Shown here piece after piece: positions 35,415-43,145 of a stretch of DNA of 64,000 nt. A model generated the notes under the pieces. The model saw only the letters and a program-made list of their open reading frames with translations, searched no databases and was not told the DNA's origin. Made by a program: the position numbers and the translations under genes. Every line of letters starts with the position of its first letter. The first letter of the stretch is position 1. The stretch lies in NCBI GenBank assembly GCA_026645815.1, contig JAPKMR010000009.1:1-64000 (forward strand), in the 5' to 3' direction. The stretch comes from Anaerolineae bacterium. GTDB lineage: Bacteria; Chloroflexota; Anaerolineae; B4-G1; SLSP01.

Positions 35415-36625
35415 TCAACCAACTGTATCCATGCCTGACCCAGAGGCGTCCAGACAAAGGAATCCAGATTCACGAGATTGCCTGTGGCGTAGTTCGGGTC
35501 ACCCATACTATACCAGCACCAGGCCTGAACAAGGCGCCCACTATCAGTAGCATCACCCAAGGCCATATCTGTTGCAGTCAGGAAAAAGTCCCAGGTCTCA
35601 CGCAGGAATGTTTGCACACGTTCTAGGGGGAAGCCGTAGTCCTCAGGCATGGGGATGCCGAATTCCGAGACGAGCAGCGGCAACCCGCCATAGCCTCGCT
35701 CCGTCATCCAGCGGCGAAAAGCCCAAATCTGGGACTGGAACACGTCCAGGTTCCCAGAATCATCAATCTCATAAAGCGTGCCCGTAGCATCGGGCAAACC
35801 GGGTGGAATATCCACACCCCAGGAATCCCGTTCCTCGCGGAGCATGTAGTTGTGGATGTGCCAGGCCTGCGCCGGCAATAACTCGCCATAAGCCCGCAGA
35901 TAGCCCTCAAGAACCAGGTCAAGGTACTGGAGACGCAAGGGCGTCGGTTGCGCGATCCCGCCTGCGGCGATAATCGCGCCGGGATCTCCCGCTTTGATAG
36001 CAGTATAGGCGTCATGGTAAAGGGCCACGTAGACTTCTGGCGGGACATTGTCCTGCCAGCGGACGTCAGCTTCGTTGCTGACAAGCCAGGTGGCGCCAGG
36101 GTTGGTCGCAGCGATGGCAGTCAAGGTTCCAACATTAGGGTAGAGCGTCTCACCCTTAAACCGCACTGTTTGAAAAAATTCCACGCCGGCGGGTACCGGA
36201 GGCGAGTATAAGGCACCCCAGTTCATCACCCAACCCACTCGAAGCGCTGCCAAATCATAAAGAGCGGGCGAATCCACGGGCACAGAAACCCCCAGACGCC
36301 ACAGCTCGTGTTCCGGGAAACGAAAGTCGCGTGCGGAGGGGAGAGTATCTGAGGGGGGTGGAACAATGACCTCCACCGTAGCAATTGGCGATGGAGATGG
36401 CATGGTAGCGCTTGGAAACGGCGCGGTCGCCGTGGGAACTAAAGGCTCCGGAGTGCCAGTAGGAACAGGAAACATAGTGACAGTGACAGAGACCGGCACA
36501 GGCTCTAGAGTCGCAGTGACCGCCGGAAATATAGCAGGGAAGGAGGGGAACAGAGTCAGTGCAATCAGCGCCGCCCCGCCCAGAAATAGCATCCCCCCCA
36601 TCAACTGCCAACGGTTAAATTGCAT
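35411..36625 (-). CDS. Exported GH-A-like (TIM-barrel) putative glycoside hydrolase, copy 2
   Basis: The ATG at 36625 is chosen because CGGAG lies seven bases upstream. The product is about 404 residues. An N-terminal helix (about 8-28) is a signal peptide or anchor. A Pro/Thr/Val-rich spacer (about 35-95) follows, then a barrel with LVSNEAD (candidate acid/base Glu185) and LLVSEFGI (candidate nucleophile Glu321). It is a clear paralog of the product at 25375-26616, sharing blocks such as HDAYTAIKAGDP, DIPPG and the C-terminal AWCWYSMGDPNY. It lacks the YLPLV element and has the stalk-like spacer instead. It is the first gene of the second envelope operon. Confidence 0.72.
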   Translation of the reverse strand: MQFNRWQLMGGMLFLGGAALIALTLFPSFPAIFPAVTATLEPVPVSVTVTMFPVPTGTPEPLVPTATAPFPSATMPSPSPIATVEVIVPPPSDTLPSARDFRFPEHELWRLGVSVPVDSPALYDLAALRVGWVMNWGALYSPPVPAGVEFFQTVRFKGETLYPNVGTLTAIAATNPGATWLVSNEADVRWQDNVPPEVYVALYHDAYTAIKAGDPGAIIAAGGIAQPTPLRLQYLDLVLEGYLRAYGELLPAQAWHIHNYMLREERDSWGVDIPPGLPDATGTLYEIDDSGNLDVFQSQIWAFRRWMTERGYGGLPLLVSEFGIPMPEDYGFPLERVQTFLRETWDFFLTATDMALGDATDSGRLVQAWCWYSMGDPNYATGNLVNLDSFVWTPLGQAWIQLVE

Positions 36626-36741
36626 GAATGCTCCGAGAAACCATAAGTACAAGAAATCGAATTAGCTTCTCACAAGGTTTTTGGACAACATCAAGACATT
36701 ATACCTGAAAGCATAGGCTGAGCAAAGCCTGAACTGGGGCC

Positions 36742-36903
36742 GGGTGCGTTTCAAAACGGGGGCGAAAATCTCAGGCGCTCCTACAGGGCACAGGAAAAAA
36801 TTGATTTTTGGCGGTGGGGCTTTGCCCCACCGCCAAAAATCAATCAAAGAAAGGCATTTGTATGATGGCAGTCTTGCTTTTACCCCAAAGTTGAAACGCA
36901 CCC
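36742..36903. mobile_element. 162-bp MITE-like element with an 8-bp target duplication
   Basis: The ends are inverted repeats: GGGTGCGTTTCAA at 36742-36754 and its complement at 36891-36903. The same eight bases, CTGGGGCC, flank it on both sides (36734-36741 and 36904-36911), as expected for a target-site duplication. The centre holds a perfect 20-bp stem with a TTT loop (36801-36820 with 36824-36843), with six A residues just before it, so it reads as an intrinsic terminator on the minus strand. There is no coding capacity. An 8-bp duplication with GG-beginning ends would fit several IS families such as ISL3 or IS256, so the autonomous parent is unknown. Confidence 0.8.
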
Positions 36904-36906
36904 CTG

Positions 36907-37119
36907 GGGCCTTCGTGGCAGGTCGCTGACCATAATCGTGCCAGGCGCTTTACGCTGCACCTGGAGCGCGAGCAGTCCGGGGTTGACGCGTCAACGGGTT
37001 GACGCGTCAACGGGTTGACGCGTCAACGGGTTGACGAAGCAACCCGTTGACGAAGCAGCCAATTCGCCCTGCGAGCCTCACAGGGGATGCAGAAGCCCTT
37101 TCACCTGCTACGAATGCCC
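36907..37119. mobile_element. 213-bp MITE-like element with ends like those of the sigma-factor IS
   Basis: The left end GGGCCTTCGTGGCAGGT (36907-36923) and the right end ACCTGCTACGAATGCCC (37103-37119) form an imperfect 17-bp inverted pair. They match the ends of the 50034-52777 element (GGGC[AT]TTCGTAGCAGGT). No open frame is convincing. It shares internal blocks (GTCGCTGACC near the left, GCGCGAGCA, and GCAGAAGCCC near the right) with 57034-57189. It contains the 16-bp repeat array at 36980-37043. No target duplication was seen. Its left terminus was the target of the 162-bp element. Confidence 0.65.
36980..37043. repeat. 16-bp palindromic tandem repeats
   Basis: Three exact copies of GGGTTGACGCGTCAAC (36980-37027) are followed by a fourth with AAG replacing CGT and a partial fifth. 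Each unit contains the perfect 14-bp palindrome GTTGACGCGTCAAC. The array is absent from the related element at 57034-57189, so it is probably a local expansion. Confidence 0.9.
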
Positions 37120-37133
37120 AATTACGCCTTGCA

Positions 37134-37161
37134 TTGCGCTTCTCTTCCCCTATGTTATAAT
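37134..37161 (+). promoter_or_regulatory. Candidate glmU promoter
   Basis: TTGCGC (37134-37139) and TATAAT (37156-37161) have a 16-base spacer. A second isolated TATAAT at 37272-37277 lies closer to the gene but lacks a recognisable -35. Confidence 0.45.
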
Positions 37162-37231
37162 CGAAATGAGGATAACCCTGACATTGTATGAGCAAAGCCT
37201 ATGTACCGCACACCAGACCTGAGCACGCCAT

Positions 37232-37257
37232 CCCTCGCTGGCAGCAGGGTCTTTTTT
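37232..37257 (+). terminator. Possible attenuator in the glmU leader
   Basis: A bulged stem (CCCT-c-GCT with AGC-AGGG, 37232-37249) is followed by a T-run ending at 37257. It lies 70 bases ahead of glmU and downstream of the first candidate promoter. Confidence 0.35.
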
Positions 37258-37326
37258 GTCCCAGCCCCGGCTATAATGCGCTGCGCCTGTCCTGGTTCAC
37301 ACCATTCACGATGAGGAGTTGACGCT

Positions 37327-38694
37327 ATGCCCCATGATGCTGCTCTTTCCGTAGTCATCCTGGCTGCCGGGTTGAGTACACGCTTCAGGTCCGCAACCCC
37401 CAAAGTGCTACACTCTCTAGCTGGCAAACCGCTCCTCGAGTATTCACTGGATTTAGCTGCCACATTGACCAACGAACCGCCCATTCTAGTCGTGGGTCCC
37501 GAGACTGAAACTGCCATCCGCGCCTGGTTAGGAGAGCGCGCCCAGCTGGTAGTACAACGCGACCGTCTGGGAACAGGCCATGCCGTGATGCAAGCACAAG
37601 CTGCTCTCGATGGTCGTGCTACACATGTGCTAGTGCTCTATGGCGATATGCCACTGCTACAGCCTGGCACGCTACGCGCTCTTGCAGAGCGCGCAATCAC
37701 GACCGGTGCAGCAATCACCATGATGACCGTCGCCCGCGATGACCCACAGGGCTTTGGGCGTATTGTCCGCGACGTTGACGGGCAGATTCGTGCGATTGTC
37801 GAGCAAGCTGAAGCAACGCCAGAAATCGCCGCAATTCGGGAACTCAATGTGGGCATTTATATCTTCGACGCTGCCTTCCTCTGGGCACATCTGCCACAGC
37901 TGCAACCCAGCCCGCGTAAAGGGGAATACTATCTTACCGATCTGGTCAGCATGGCGGCGGCGGAGGGATTGGCAATTGAGGGCCTACAAACCAGTGAACC
38001 CTTGGAAACCCTCGGCATCAACACGCGTGTGGAACTGGCGCTCGCCACAAAAACACTCCAGCGCCGCATCAACGAGCATTGGATGTTAGAAGGGGTCACC
38101 TTTCAGGACCCAGAGACCTGTTACGTTGACAGCACCGTCAACATCGGACGCGATACCGTGATTCTGCCCAATACACATCTGAGGGGCAAAACCACCATCG
38201 GCGAGGGCTGCGAAATCGGTCCCAATAGCCTGATTGAGACTTGCACGATTGGCGACCGCTGCCGCGTGACCGCTTCAATACTGGAAGAAGCAATCATGGA
38301 AGAGGAAAGCAATATCGGGCCCTTTGGGCACCTGCGCAAAGGCGCACGGCTGTGCCGGGGAGCACACATGGGCAACTTTGGCGAGATGAAGAATAGCACC
38401 CTGGGACCTGGCGCCAAAATGGGACATTTCAGCTATCTAGGAGATGCCACAGTTGACGCCAATGCCAACATCGGGGCGGGCACCATCACCTGCAACTTTG
38501 ATGGCAAGCACAAGCATCCCACACACATCGGGGAAGGAGCTTTCATTGGTTCGGATACGATGCTGGTCGCCCCGGTAGAAATTGGCGCAGGCGCTAAAAC
38601 CGGCGCCGGTTCCGTGATTACCCATGACGTCCCCCCCGATAGTGTGGCTTACGGCGTCCCGGCGCGCGTGCGTGAGAAAAACCAGGAATCATAA
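37327..38694 (+). CDS. glmU: Bifunctional GlmU (GlcNAc-1-P uridylyltransferase / GlcN-1-P acetyltransferase)
   Basis: This 455-residue cytosolic enzyme makes UDP-GlcNAc, the precursor of peptidoglycan and of many surface glycans. The N-terminal pyrophosphorylase domain has ILAAGLSTRFRSATPKVLH and AGKPLLEY, plus QRDRLGTGHAV and LYGDMPLL. The C-terminal left-handed beta-helix has HMGNFGEMKNS, KMGHFSYLGD (catalytic His region) and NIGAGTITCNFDG. The first loop reads G-L-S-T-R rather than the common G-x-G-T-R, a small deviation. Length and order match the family. The ribosome site is GAGGAG eight bases before the ATG. Its UDP-GlcNAc would feed the glycosyltransferase loci on the other strand. Confidence 0.97.
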   Translation: MPHDAALSVVILAAGLSTRFRSATPKVLHSLAGKPLLEYSLDLAATLTNEPPILVVGPETETAIRAWLGERAQLVVQRDRLGTGHAVMQAQAALDGRATHVLVLYGDMPLLQPGTLRALAERAITTGAAITMMTVARDDPQGFGRIVRDVDGQIRAIVEQAEATPEIAAIRELNVGIYIFDAAFLWAHLPQLQPSPRKGEYYLTDLVSMAAAEGLAIEGLQTSEPLETLGINTRVELALATKTLQRRINEHWMLEGVTFQDPETCYVDSTVNIGRDTVILPNTHLRGKTTIGEGCEIGPNSLIETCTIGDRCRVTASILEEAIMEEESNIGPFGHLRKGARLCRGAHMGNFGEMKNSTLGPGAKMGHFSYLGDATVDANANIGAGTITCNFDGKHKHPTHIGEGAFIGSDTMLVAPVEIGAGAKTGAGSVITHDVPPDSVAYGVPARVREKNQES

Positions 38695-38838
38695 ATTGGA
38701 ATTGAGGATGGAATTGATCTGTAGTCCGTTAGCCATCAGAAATCAGGAGCCAAGGCGCCGGTCATTCAGCCAACCCTATCGCGTTGGTGATCCTCTGTGC
38801 AACCGAGATACCCTATTGCACAAGGGAGAGTCATACTG

Positions 38839-40158
38839 ATGCCGAGTTATCATGGCTTATGGGCACTCATGTTGCTCATTTTACAGGCCTTTCTAGTTTT
38901 CGTCCGCACCATTCTCACGTATTCCCGGTGGGAATTCGAAGAGATGCCTGCCGCACAAATCGCTGAGAACTCGGCACTCTCCCCCCGACCTGATATCACA
39001 CATCTCAGCGTGGCGGTAGATTTCCCGCTGTTGCTGGCAACCGGATTCTATTTTGATCTCGGCATGGATGCTGTAGTGCCTCTCATCGCTGCCTATCTGA
39101 GCACGGCTATTGGTCAGGAACTTGCCTGGATTTTGCCAATCAGCCAAATCATCTCAATTCTGCTCTTGGGCTGGGTCAGCCTGACTCTGGGATACCTGTT
39201 TCCCGAAGCCCTAGGTAGCGCCCTTGCCTCTCGCTGGCACCGGCGGAGTTTCAATCTTGCCCGTGTGCTGCACCTCTTGCTGCAGCCCTTTACCTTTTCC
39301 GCACTCGCGCTCGCTAACAGCCTCTCCCACCGAATTAGCGGCGCAAAACTGCAACGCACGGCGTTGATCACGGAAGAAGAAATCAAAACCCTGGTTACCG
39401 CCGGAGAGCAAGAAGGGCTGATCGAAGAGGAAGCGCGCGCCATGATCTACTCGATCTTCCGCCTCGATGACATGATTACCCGCGAGGTGATGTTGCCGCG
39501 TATTGATATCGTAGCGCTGGATGTGGATAGTCCCTTAGAGCAAATACTGGATGTCATCACCCATAGCGGACATTCCCGCATTCCCGTCTATGCCGAGACT
39601 ATTGATAACATCATTGGCATTCTCTATGTCAAAGACTTATTGCCCTTCTATGCCAACCGGCAGGAACTGCCCAGTTTACGCGAGATTCTGCGCCCGGCGC
39701 ACTTCGTTCCCGAATTCAAACGGCTGGATACGTTGCTCAAGGAGCTACAAACAGAGAAAGTACAGCTGGCAATTGTCGTAGATGAATATGGTGGGGTTGC
39801 GGGGTTGATTACGCTAGAGGACCTGGTCGAAGAAATCGTGGGCGAAATTCAGGATGAGTATGACCATGAGGAACCAGAAATGGTCCGCGATACCGACGGC
39901 ACCTACCTCTTCGACGCGCGCATCCCACTGGATGATGTCCAGGAATTGCTGAATATCCCTCTACCATTGGAAGAAGCGGATTCGTTAGGCGGCTTCGTCT
40001 ACAATGAAATGGGACACATCCCGACCGTGGGGGAGACACTGGAATATGGTCATGTTTCCTTTAGTGTGGTCGCCACAGATGGGCGGCGCATCCGCAAAGT
40101 GCGCGCCATCCAGACGCCCGCAGATCCAGAAATCGCCACAGAACAGGAGGCATCATGA
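38839..40158 (+). CDS. CNNM/CorC-type membrane protein with CBS pair
   Basis: The ATG at 38839 is preferred over an upstream frame start at 38797 because the hydrophobic N-terminus begins there. The product is 439 residues. An N-terminal transmembrane domain (about 5-160) precedes TEEEIKTLVTAGEQEGLIEEEARAMI, the family linker. Two CBS domains follow (TREVMLPRIDIVALDVDSP...IDNIIGILYVKDLL and VQLAIVVDEYGGVAGLITLEDLVEEIVG). The C-terminal CorC_HlyC domain ends the protein. Members are implicated in Mg/Co efflux or homeostasis. The stop overlaps the cdd start by four bases. Confidence 0.88.
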   Translation: MPSYHGLWALMLLILQAFLVFVRTILTYSRWEFEEMPAAQIAENSALSPRPDITHLSVAVDFPLLLATGFYFDLGMDAVVPLIAAYLSTAIGQELAWILPISQIISILLLGWVSLTLGYLFPEALGSALASRWHRRSFNLARVLHLLLQPFTFSALALANSLSHRISGAKLQRTALITEEEIKTLVTAGEQEGLIEEEARAMIYSIFRLDDMITREVMLPRIDIVALDVDSPLEQILDVITHSGHSRIPVYAETIDNIIGILYVKDLLPFYANRQELPSLREILRPAHFVPEFKRLDTLLKELQTEKVQLAIVVDEYGGVAGLITLEDLVEEIVGEIQDEYDHEEPEMVRDTDGTYLFDARIPLDDVQELLNIPLPLEEADSLGGFVYNEMGHIPTVGETLEYGHVSFSVVATDGRRIRKVRAIQTPADPEIATEQEAS

Positions 40159-40568
40159 AACCATCCTTGGAAGATCGAGAGAAACTTGTCCATGAGGCAA
40201 CACTGGCGCGGACGCGCGCCTATGCGCCCTACTCACGTTACCAGGTAGGCGCTGCCATCCTCACCGAAGATGGCCAGATCTTCAGTGGGGGCAACGTGGA
40301 GAATGCAGTCTATCCCCTTGGACTCTGCGCCGAACGGGTCGCCATTGCCTCAGCGGTATCAGCAGGCGCGCATCGAGTAGTCGCACTCGCGGTAGTCACC
40401 GCCAACGGGGGCACCCCCTGTGGGGCATGCCGTCAGGTGCTGCGAGAGTTCGCAGATACAGACACACCGGTGCTCATCGGTACTCCAGATGGTGACTATC
40501 ACGAGCTACGACTGGAAGAACTGTTGCCTGAAAGCTTCTCGGTCACAGACTTGAAGGAAGTTCAATAG
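40155..40568 (+). CDS. cdd: Cytidine deaminase
   Basis: The product is 137 residues, the usual length of the homotetrameric zinc enzyme that converts cytidine or deoxycytidine to uridine forms in pyrimidine salvage. The catalytic motif is LCAERVAIA, with Cys-Ala-Glu as zinc ligand and proton shuttle. The second pair of ligands is in GGTPCGACRQVLREF (PCxxC). The substrate-binding N-E-N-A-V-like part is GGNVENAVYP. It overlaps the CNNM-type gene by ATGA and has AGGAGG five bases upstream. Confidence 0.96.
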   Translation: MKPSLEDREKLVHEATLARTRAYAPYSRYQVGAAILTEDGQIFSGGNVENAVYPLGLCAERVAIASAVSAGAHRVVALAVVTANGGTPCGACRQVLREFADTDTPVLIGTPDGDYHELRLEELLPESFSVTDLKEVQ

Positions 40569-40750
40569 CCTTAGAGAACTGCCGGGCCAGGCTTTGGAAG
40601 GCCATCAGACCAATGAAGCAATATACCCCTCTGGGAATATTGCCGCCAAGACGTTGACCCAATCCGATTTCAGCATCGGTTCAAAAGTGCGACAGGGCAG
40701 CAATTCGAGCGCCTGTCGCCCATGTTGCCCAGACAGAAGGGAGGTATCTT

Positions 40751-42034
40751 ATGCCTGTTACCATTGTTGTGGGAGCCCAATGGGGTGACGAGGGCAAAGG
40801 TCGTGTTGTAGATGACCTGGCAAGCCGCGCGAATGTCGTCGCCCGTTACAATGGCGGAGATAATGCCGGACACACTATCGTTGCCGAAGGTCACACGCTG
40901 GGCCTGCACCTGGTCCCCTCCGGCATCCTCAACCCCCAAGCCATCTGCCTCATCGGAGGTGGAACCGTCATCAATCCGCTGCGATTGCTGGAGGAAATTG
41001 CCACCCTGCGCAATGCCGGCATCGAGGTAACACCGGAGCGCCTGAAAATCGCCGCTGGGGCACATCTGATCCTCCCCACACACCGCGCACTCGATGGCGC
41101 TCAAGAGCTGACCTTGGGAGAACAGGCCATTGGCACCACCGCGCGGGGCATCGGACCCACCTACGCCGACAAAGCACGCCGTGTGGGGTTGCGTGCAGCG
41201 CTACTGCGGGACCCCGATACCTTTGCCACACAAGCACGCACACTGATCATTACCCATAATGAGCGACTGATCAATCTCTTCCAACTCAAGCCGCAGCTGG
41301 TGGGACCTCAGGTAGAGCAATTGCGCGATGCCGCGGCGCAACTGACGCCTTACCTGGTAGATGGCGCAGCCTTCATCACGGATGCCCTGGCTGAGAACAA
41401 AGAGATTCTCTGCGAGGGGGCACAGGGTACGCTGCTTGATCTCGATCACGGCACTTACCCCTTTGTCACCAGTTCTTCCCCCATCGCCGGCGGAGCACTC
41501 ACCGGGCTGGGATTCGGGCCGAAAGAGGTAACCCGTGTCGTCGGGGTTGCCAAAGCCTATACCACGCGAGTGGGCGCGGGCGCCTTCCCCACCGAATTAC
41601 TTGACGCCACCGGTGATCGTTTGCGCGACATTGGCCACGAGTATGGGGTCACCACAGGGCGCCCCAGGCGCTGTGGTTGGCTGGATACAGTAATCCTGCG
41701 TTATGCTGCACAGGTCAACGGGCTGACGGAAATCGCGCTGACCAAACTCGATGTACTCAGTGGCATTCCAACGCTGAAGATTGCGGTCGCCTATGAGATC
41801 AATGGTGCCATCACACCGCACTTTCCCGCGGAATGGGGCAATGAAATCATCGCCGCCGCCAAACCCATTTACGAGGAGCTGCCCGGATGGGAGGCAGATT
41901 TGCGCGCCATCCGGCGCCGCGAGGATCTGCCCACCGAGGCACAGGCCTATGTAGCGCGCATCGAGGCCCTGGTGGCAACGCGGATCAGCTTCATTGGCGT
42001 AGGACCGGAGCGTGAATCGCTGATTTTGCCGTGA
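40751..42034 (+). CDS. purA: Adenylosuccinate synthetase
   Basis: The product is 427 residues, close to the family norm. It catalyses the GTP-dependent joining of IMP and aspartate, the committed step of AMP synthesis. The P-loop-like VGAQWGDEGKGRVVD is at 7-21; the usual last Lys-Ile is Arg-Val here. GGDNAGHT, GTTARGIGPTYADKARR and the C-terminal TKLDVLSG (guanine specificity) are intact. A strong GGGAGG lies ahead of the ATG. The 182-base leader contains two hairpins (40619-40642 and 40689-40719) but no recognisable purine riboswitch core. A terminator follows. Confidence 0.97.
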   Translation: MPVTIVVGAQWGDEGKGRVVDDLASRANVVARYNGGDNAGHTIVAEGHTLGLHLVPSGILNPQAICLIGGGTVINPLRLLEEIATLRNAGIEVTPERLKIAAGAHLILPTHRALDGAQELTLGEQAIGTTARGIGPTYADKARRVGLRAALLRDPDTFATQARTLIITHNERLINLFQLKPQLVGPQVEQLRDAAAQLTPYLVDGAAFITDALAENKEILCEGAQGTLLDLDHGTYPFVTSSSPIAGGALTGLGFGPKEVTRVVGVAKAYTTRVGAGAFPTELLDATGDRLRDIGHEYGVTTGRPRRCGWLDTVILRYAAQVNGLTEIALTKLDVLSGIPTLKIAVAYEINGAITPHFPAEWGNEIIAAAKPIYEELPGWEADLRAIRRREDLPTEAQAYVARIEALVATRISFIGVGPERESLILP

Positions 42035-42092
42035 CCATACGACACGCCACTAACTATCTTTTGAGGGCTACACTCGGGGAGAAATATTAGCA

Positions 42093-42128
42093 AAAACCGT
42101 GGAGCGGAATAAAGCGCTCCACGGTTTT
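42093..42128 (+). terminator. Bidirectional intrinsic terminator between purA and a convergent gene
   Basis: A perfect 14-bp stem (42093-42106 with 42115-42128) has A-run and T-run flanks. It lies 58 bases after the purA stop and 38 bases after the end of the minus-strand gene. Confidence 0.85.
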
Positions 42129-42166
42129 CTATCCTTCACCAAAGGAAACAGGGCAAGGACCGAAAC

Positions 42167-42517
42167 TTACATCATCGGCGGCGAGGAGCGCTGACTATGT
42201 TCCATCCACAGGCGCGTCGCGCGGGTATTTTCCTCAATCGAGAGGAACACGGAGATAATCTCACCAACAGCGTAGAGTCCGAAAAACTGAAGTACGCTCC
42301 CAATGAGAATGCTCAGAAAACCGGCAACCCCCACGAAAGTCCCACCAAGATCTGAGGGAAGACCCAGCTGGCGCAAAATTGCTGGGTCCAGAAAACCACC
42401 GGCAAGTCCGCCCACCAAGGTGGCAATAGCGCCGAGAACCCCCAACACCAGTACCACCCAGGCAAGAATTTTCCACAACGTTGAAATAAACCGCAGCACC
42501 CCGTAACGCTTTTCCAT
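42167..42517 (-). CDS. Small two- to three-helix membrane protein, function unknown
   Basis: From the ATG at 42517, with AAAGGAG eight bases ahead, the product is 116 residues. Hydrophobic segments lie at about 12-42 and 60-90. The conserved-looking end of the second segment, FGLYAVGEIISVFLSIEENTR, is the type of E-x-x-x-x-x-x-x-I-E-x-N-T-R sequence seen in small uncharacterised bacterial membrane proteins. It is monocistronic and divergent from the NTF2-like operon. No function can be assigned. Confidence 0.6.
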   Translation of the reverse strand: MEKRYGVLRFISTLWKILAWVVLVLGVLGAIATLVGGLAGGFLDPAILRQLGLPSDLGGTFVGVAGFLSILIGSVLQFFGLYAVGEIISVFLSIEENTRATRLWMEHSQRSSPPMM

Positions 42518-42684
42518 ATGTCGAGCTCCTTTCCACAATTGAGATTAACAGTCTCACTATAGCACAAAACAGGGCAATGGAGAAACAAATTTCGGGGTAT
42601 AATGCAGGTTGTCATAGAAAAACAGACCAAAGACTTACAAACAGGTAAATCTATAAGACACTGATACTTGAGGGAACAGAAATA

Positions 42685-43134
42685 ATGAAGGATGATGAAG
42701 CAACCATAGAGAATTTACAACAATTCATTGCGCTATGGTCCAAAACCTACGATACGGAAGGCAAGCCAGACTGGTCCCACATCCTGCCGTATTATGACGA
42801 AACCATCCTCTTCCGGGATAGCGTCCAGGAAGTACGAGGGCTTGAAGCCTTTCGCGAAATGACAGAACGTCTAGCTGCCCGCTCAAGTGAACTTGAAATG
42901 AAAATCGTGAGCGCGGCAATGGTAGACAGGACTATCTTGATGGACTGGGAGATGACCATCCTCTTTAGAAAGACCCGCCGGTCTATCATCTATGGGGCAA
43001 GCCGGTTAACCCTGAATGAAAGAGGGAAAATTTGCGTCCAAAGGGATTATTATGATCTTTGGGGTGATATATTTGACAATATCCCGGGTTTTGAGAAACT
43101 ATACCGGAAATTCATGCGAAAGGTTTTCGGATAG
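42685..43134 (+). CDS. NTF2-like (SnoaL-type) protein
   Basis: The product is 149 residues. It has the cone-shaped NTF2-like alpha+beta pattern: an N-terminal helix (IENLQQFIALWSKTY), HILPYYDETILFRDSVQEVRG, and beta strands such as TILMDWEMTILFRKTRRSIIYGASRLTL. Members are small-molecule-binding proteins or isomerases and dehydratases. A TATAAT box at 42598-42603 lies upstream without a clear -35. It is the first gene of a three-gene operon with an SDR and an FAD oxidoreductase, so it probably acts in the same lipophilic-substrate pathway. Confidence 0.7.
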   Translation: MKDDEATIENLQQFIALWSKTYDTEGKPDWSHILPYYDETILFRDSVQEVRGLEAFREMTERLAARSSELEMKIVSAAMVDRTILMDWEMTILFRKTRRSIIYGASRLTLNERGKICVQRDYYDLWGDIFDNIPGFEKLYRKFMRKVFG

Positions 43135-43145
43135 AGGTAGAAATC

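Noticed and set aside
36801-36843. Terminator of a host gene
   Set aside because: No minus-strand gene lies upstream of it. It is the centre of the 162-bp mobile element with its own target duplication.
36907-37119. Target-site duplication around the 213-bp element
   Set aside because: The flanks, even after removing the nested insertion (AACTG versus AATTA), do not match, so mobility is inferred from the ends only.
37188-37322. Short plus-strand open frame (about 44 codons) ending four bases before glmU, a possible leader peptide
   Set aside because: It has no properly spaced ribosome site and no run of regulatory codons. It spans the hairpin and the second TATAAT, so it is more likely chance.
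40569-40750. Possible purine riboswitch in the purA leader
   Set aside because: Two hairpins are present, but the conserved purine-aptamer junction and loop sequences are not.
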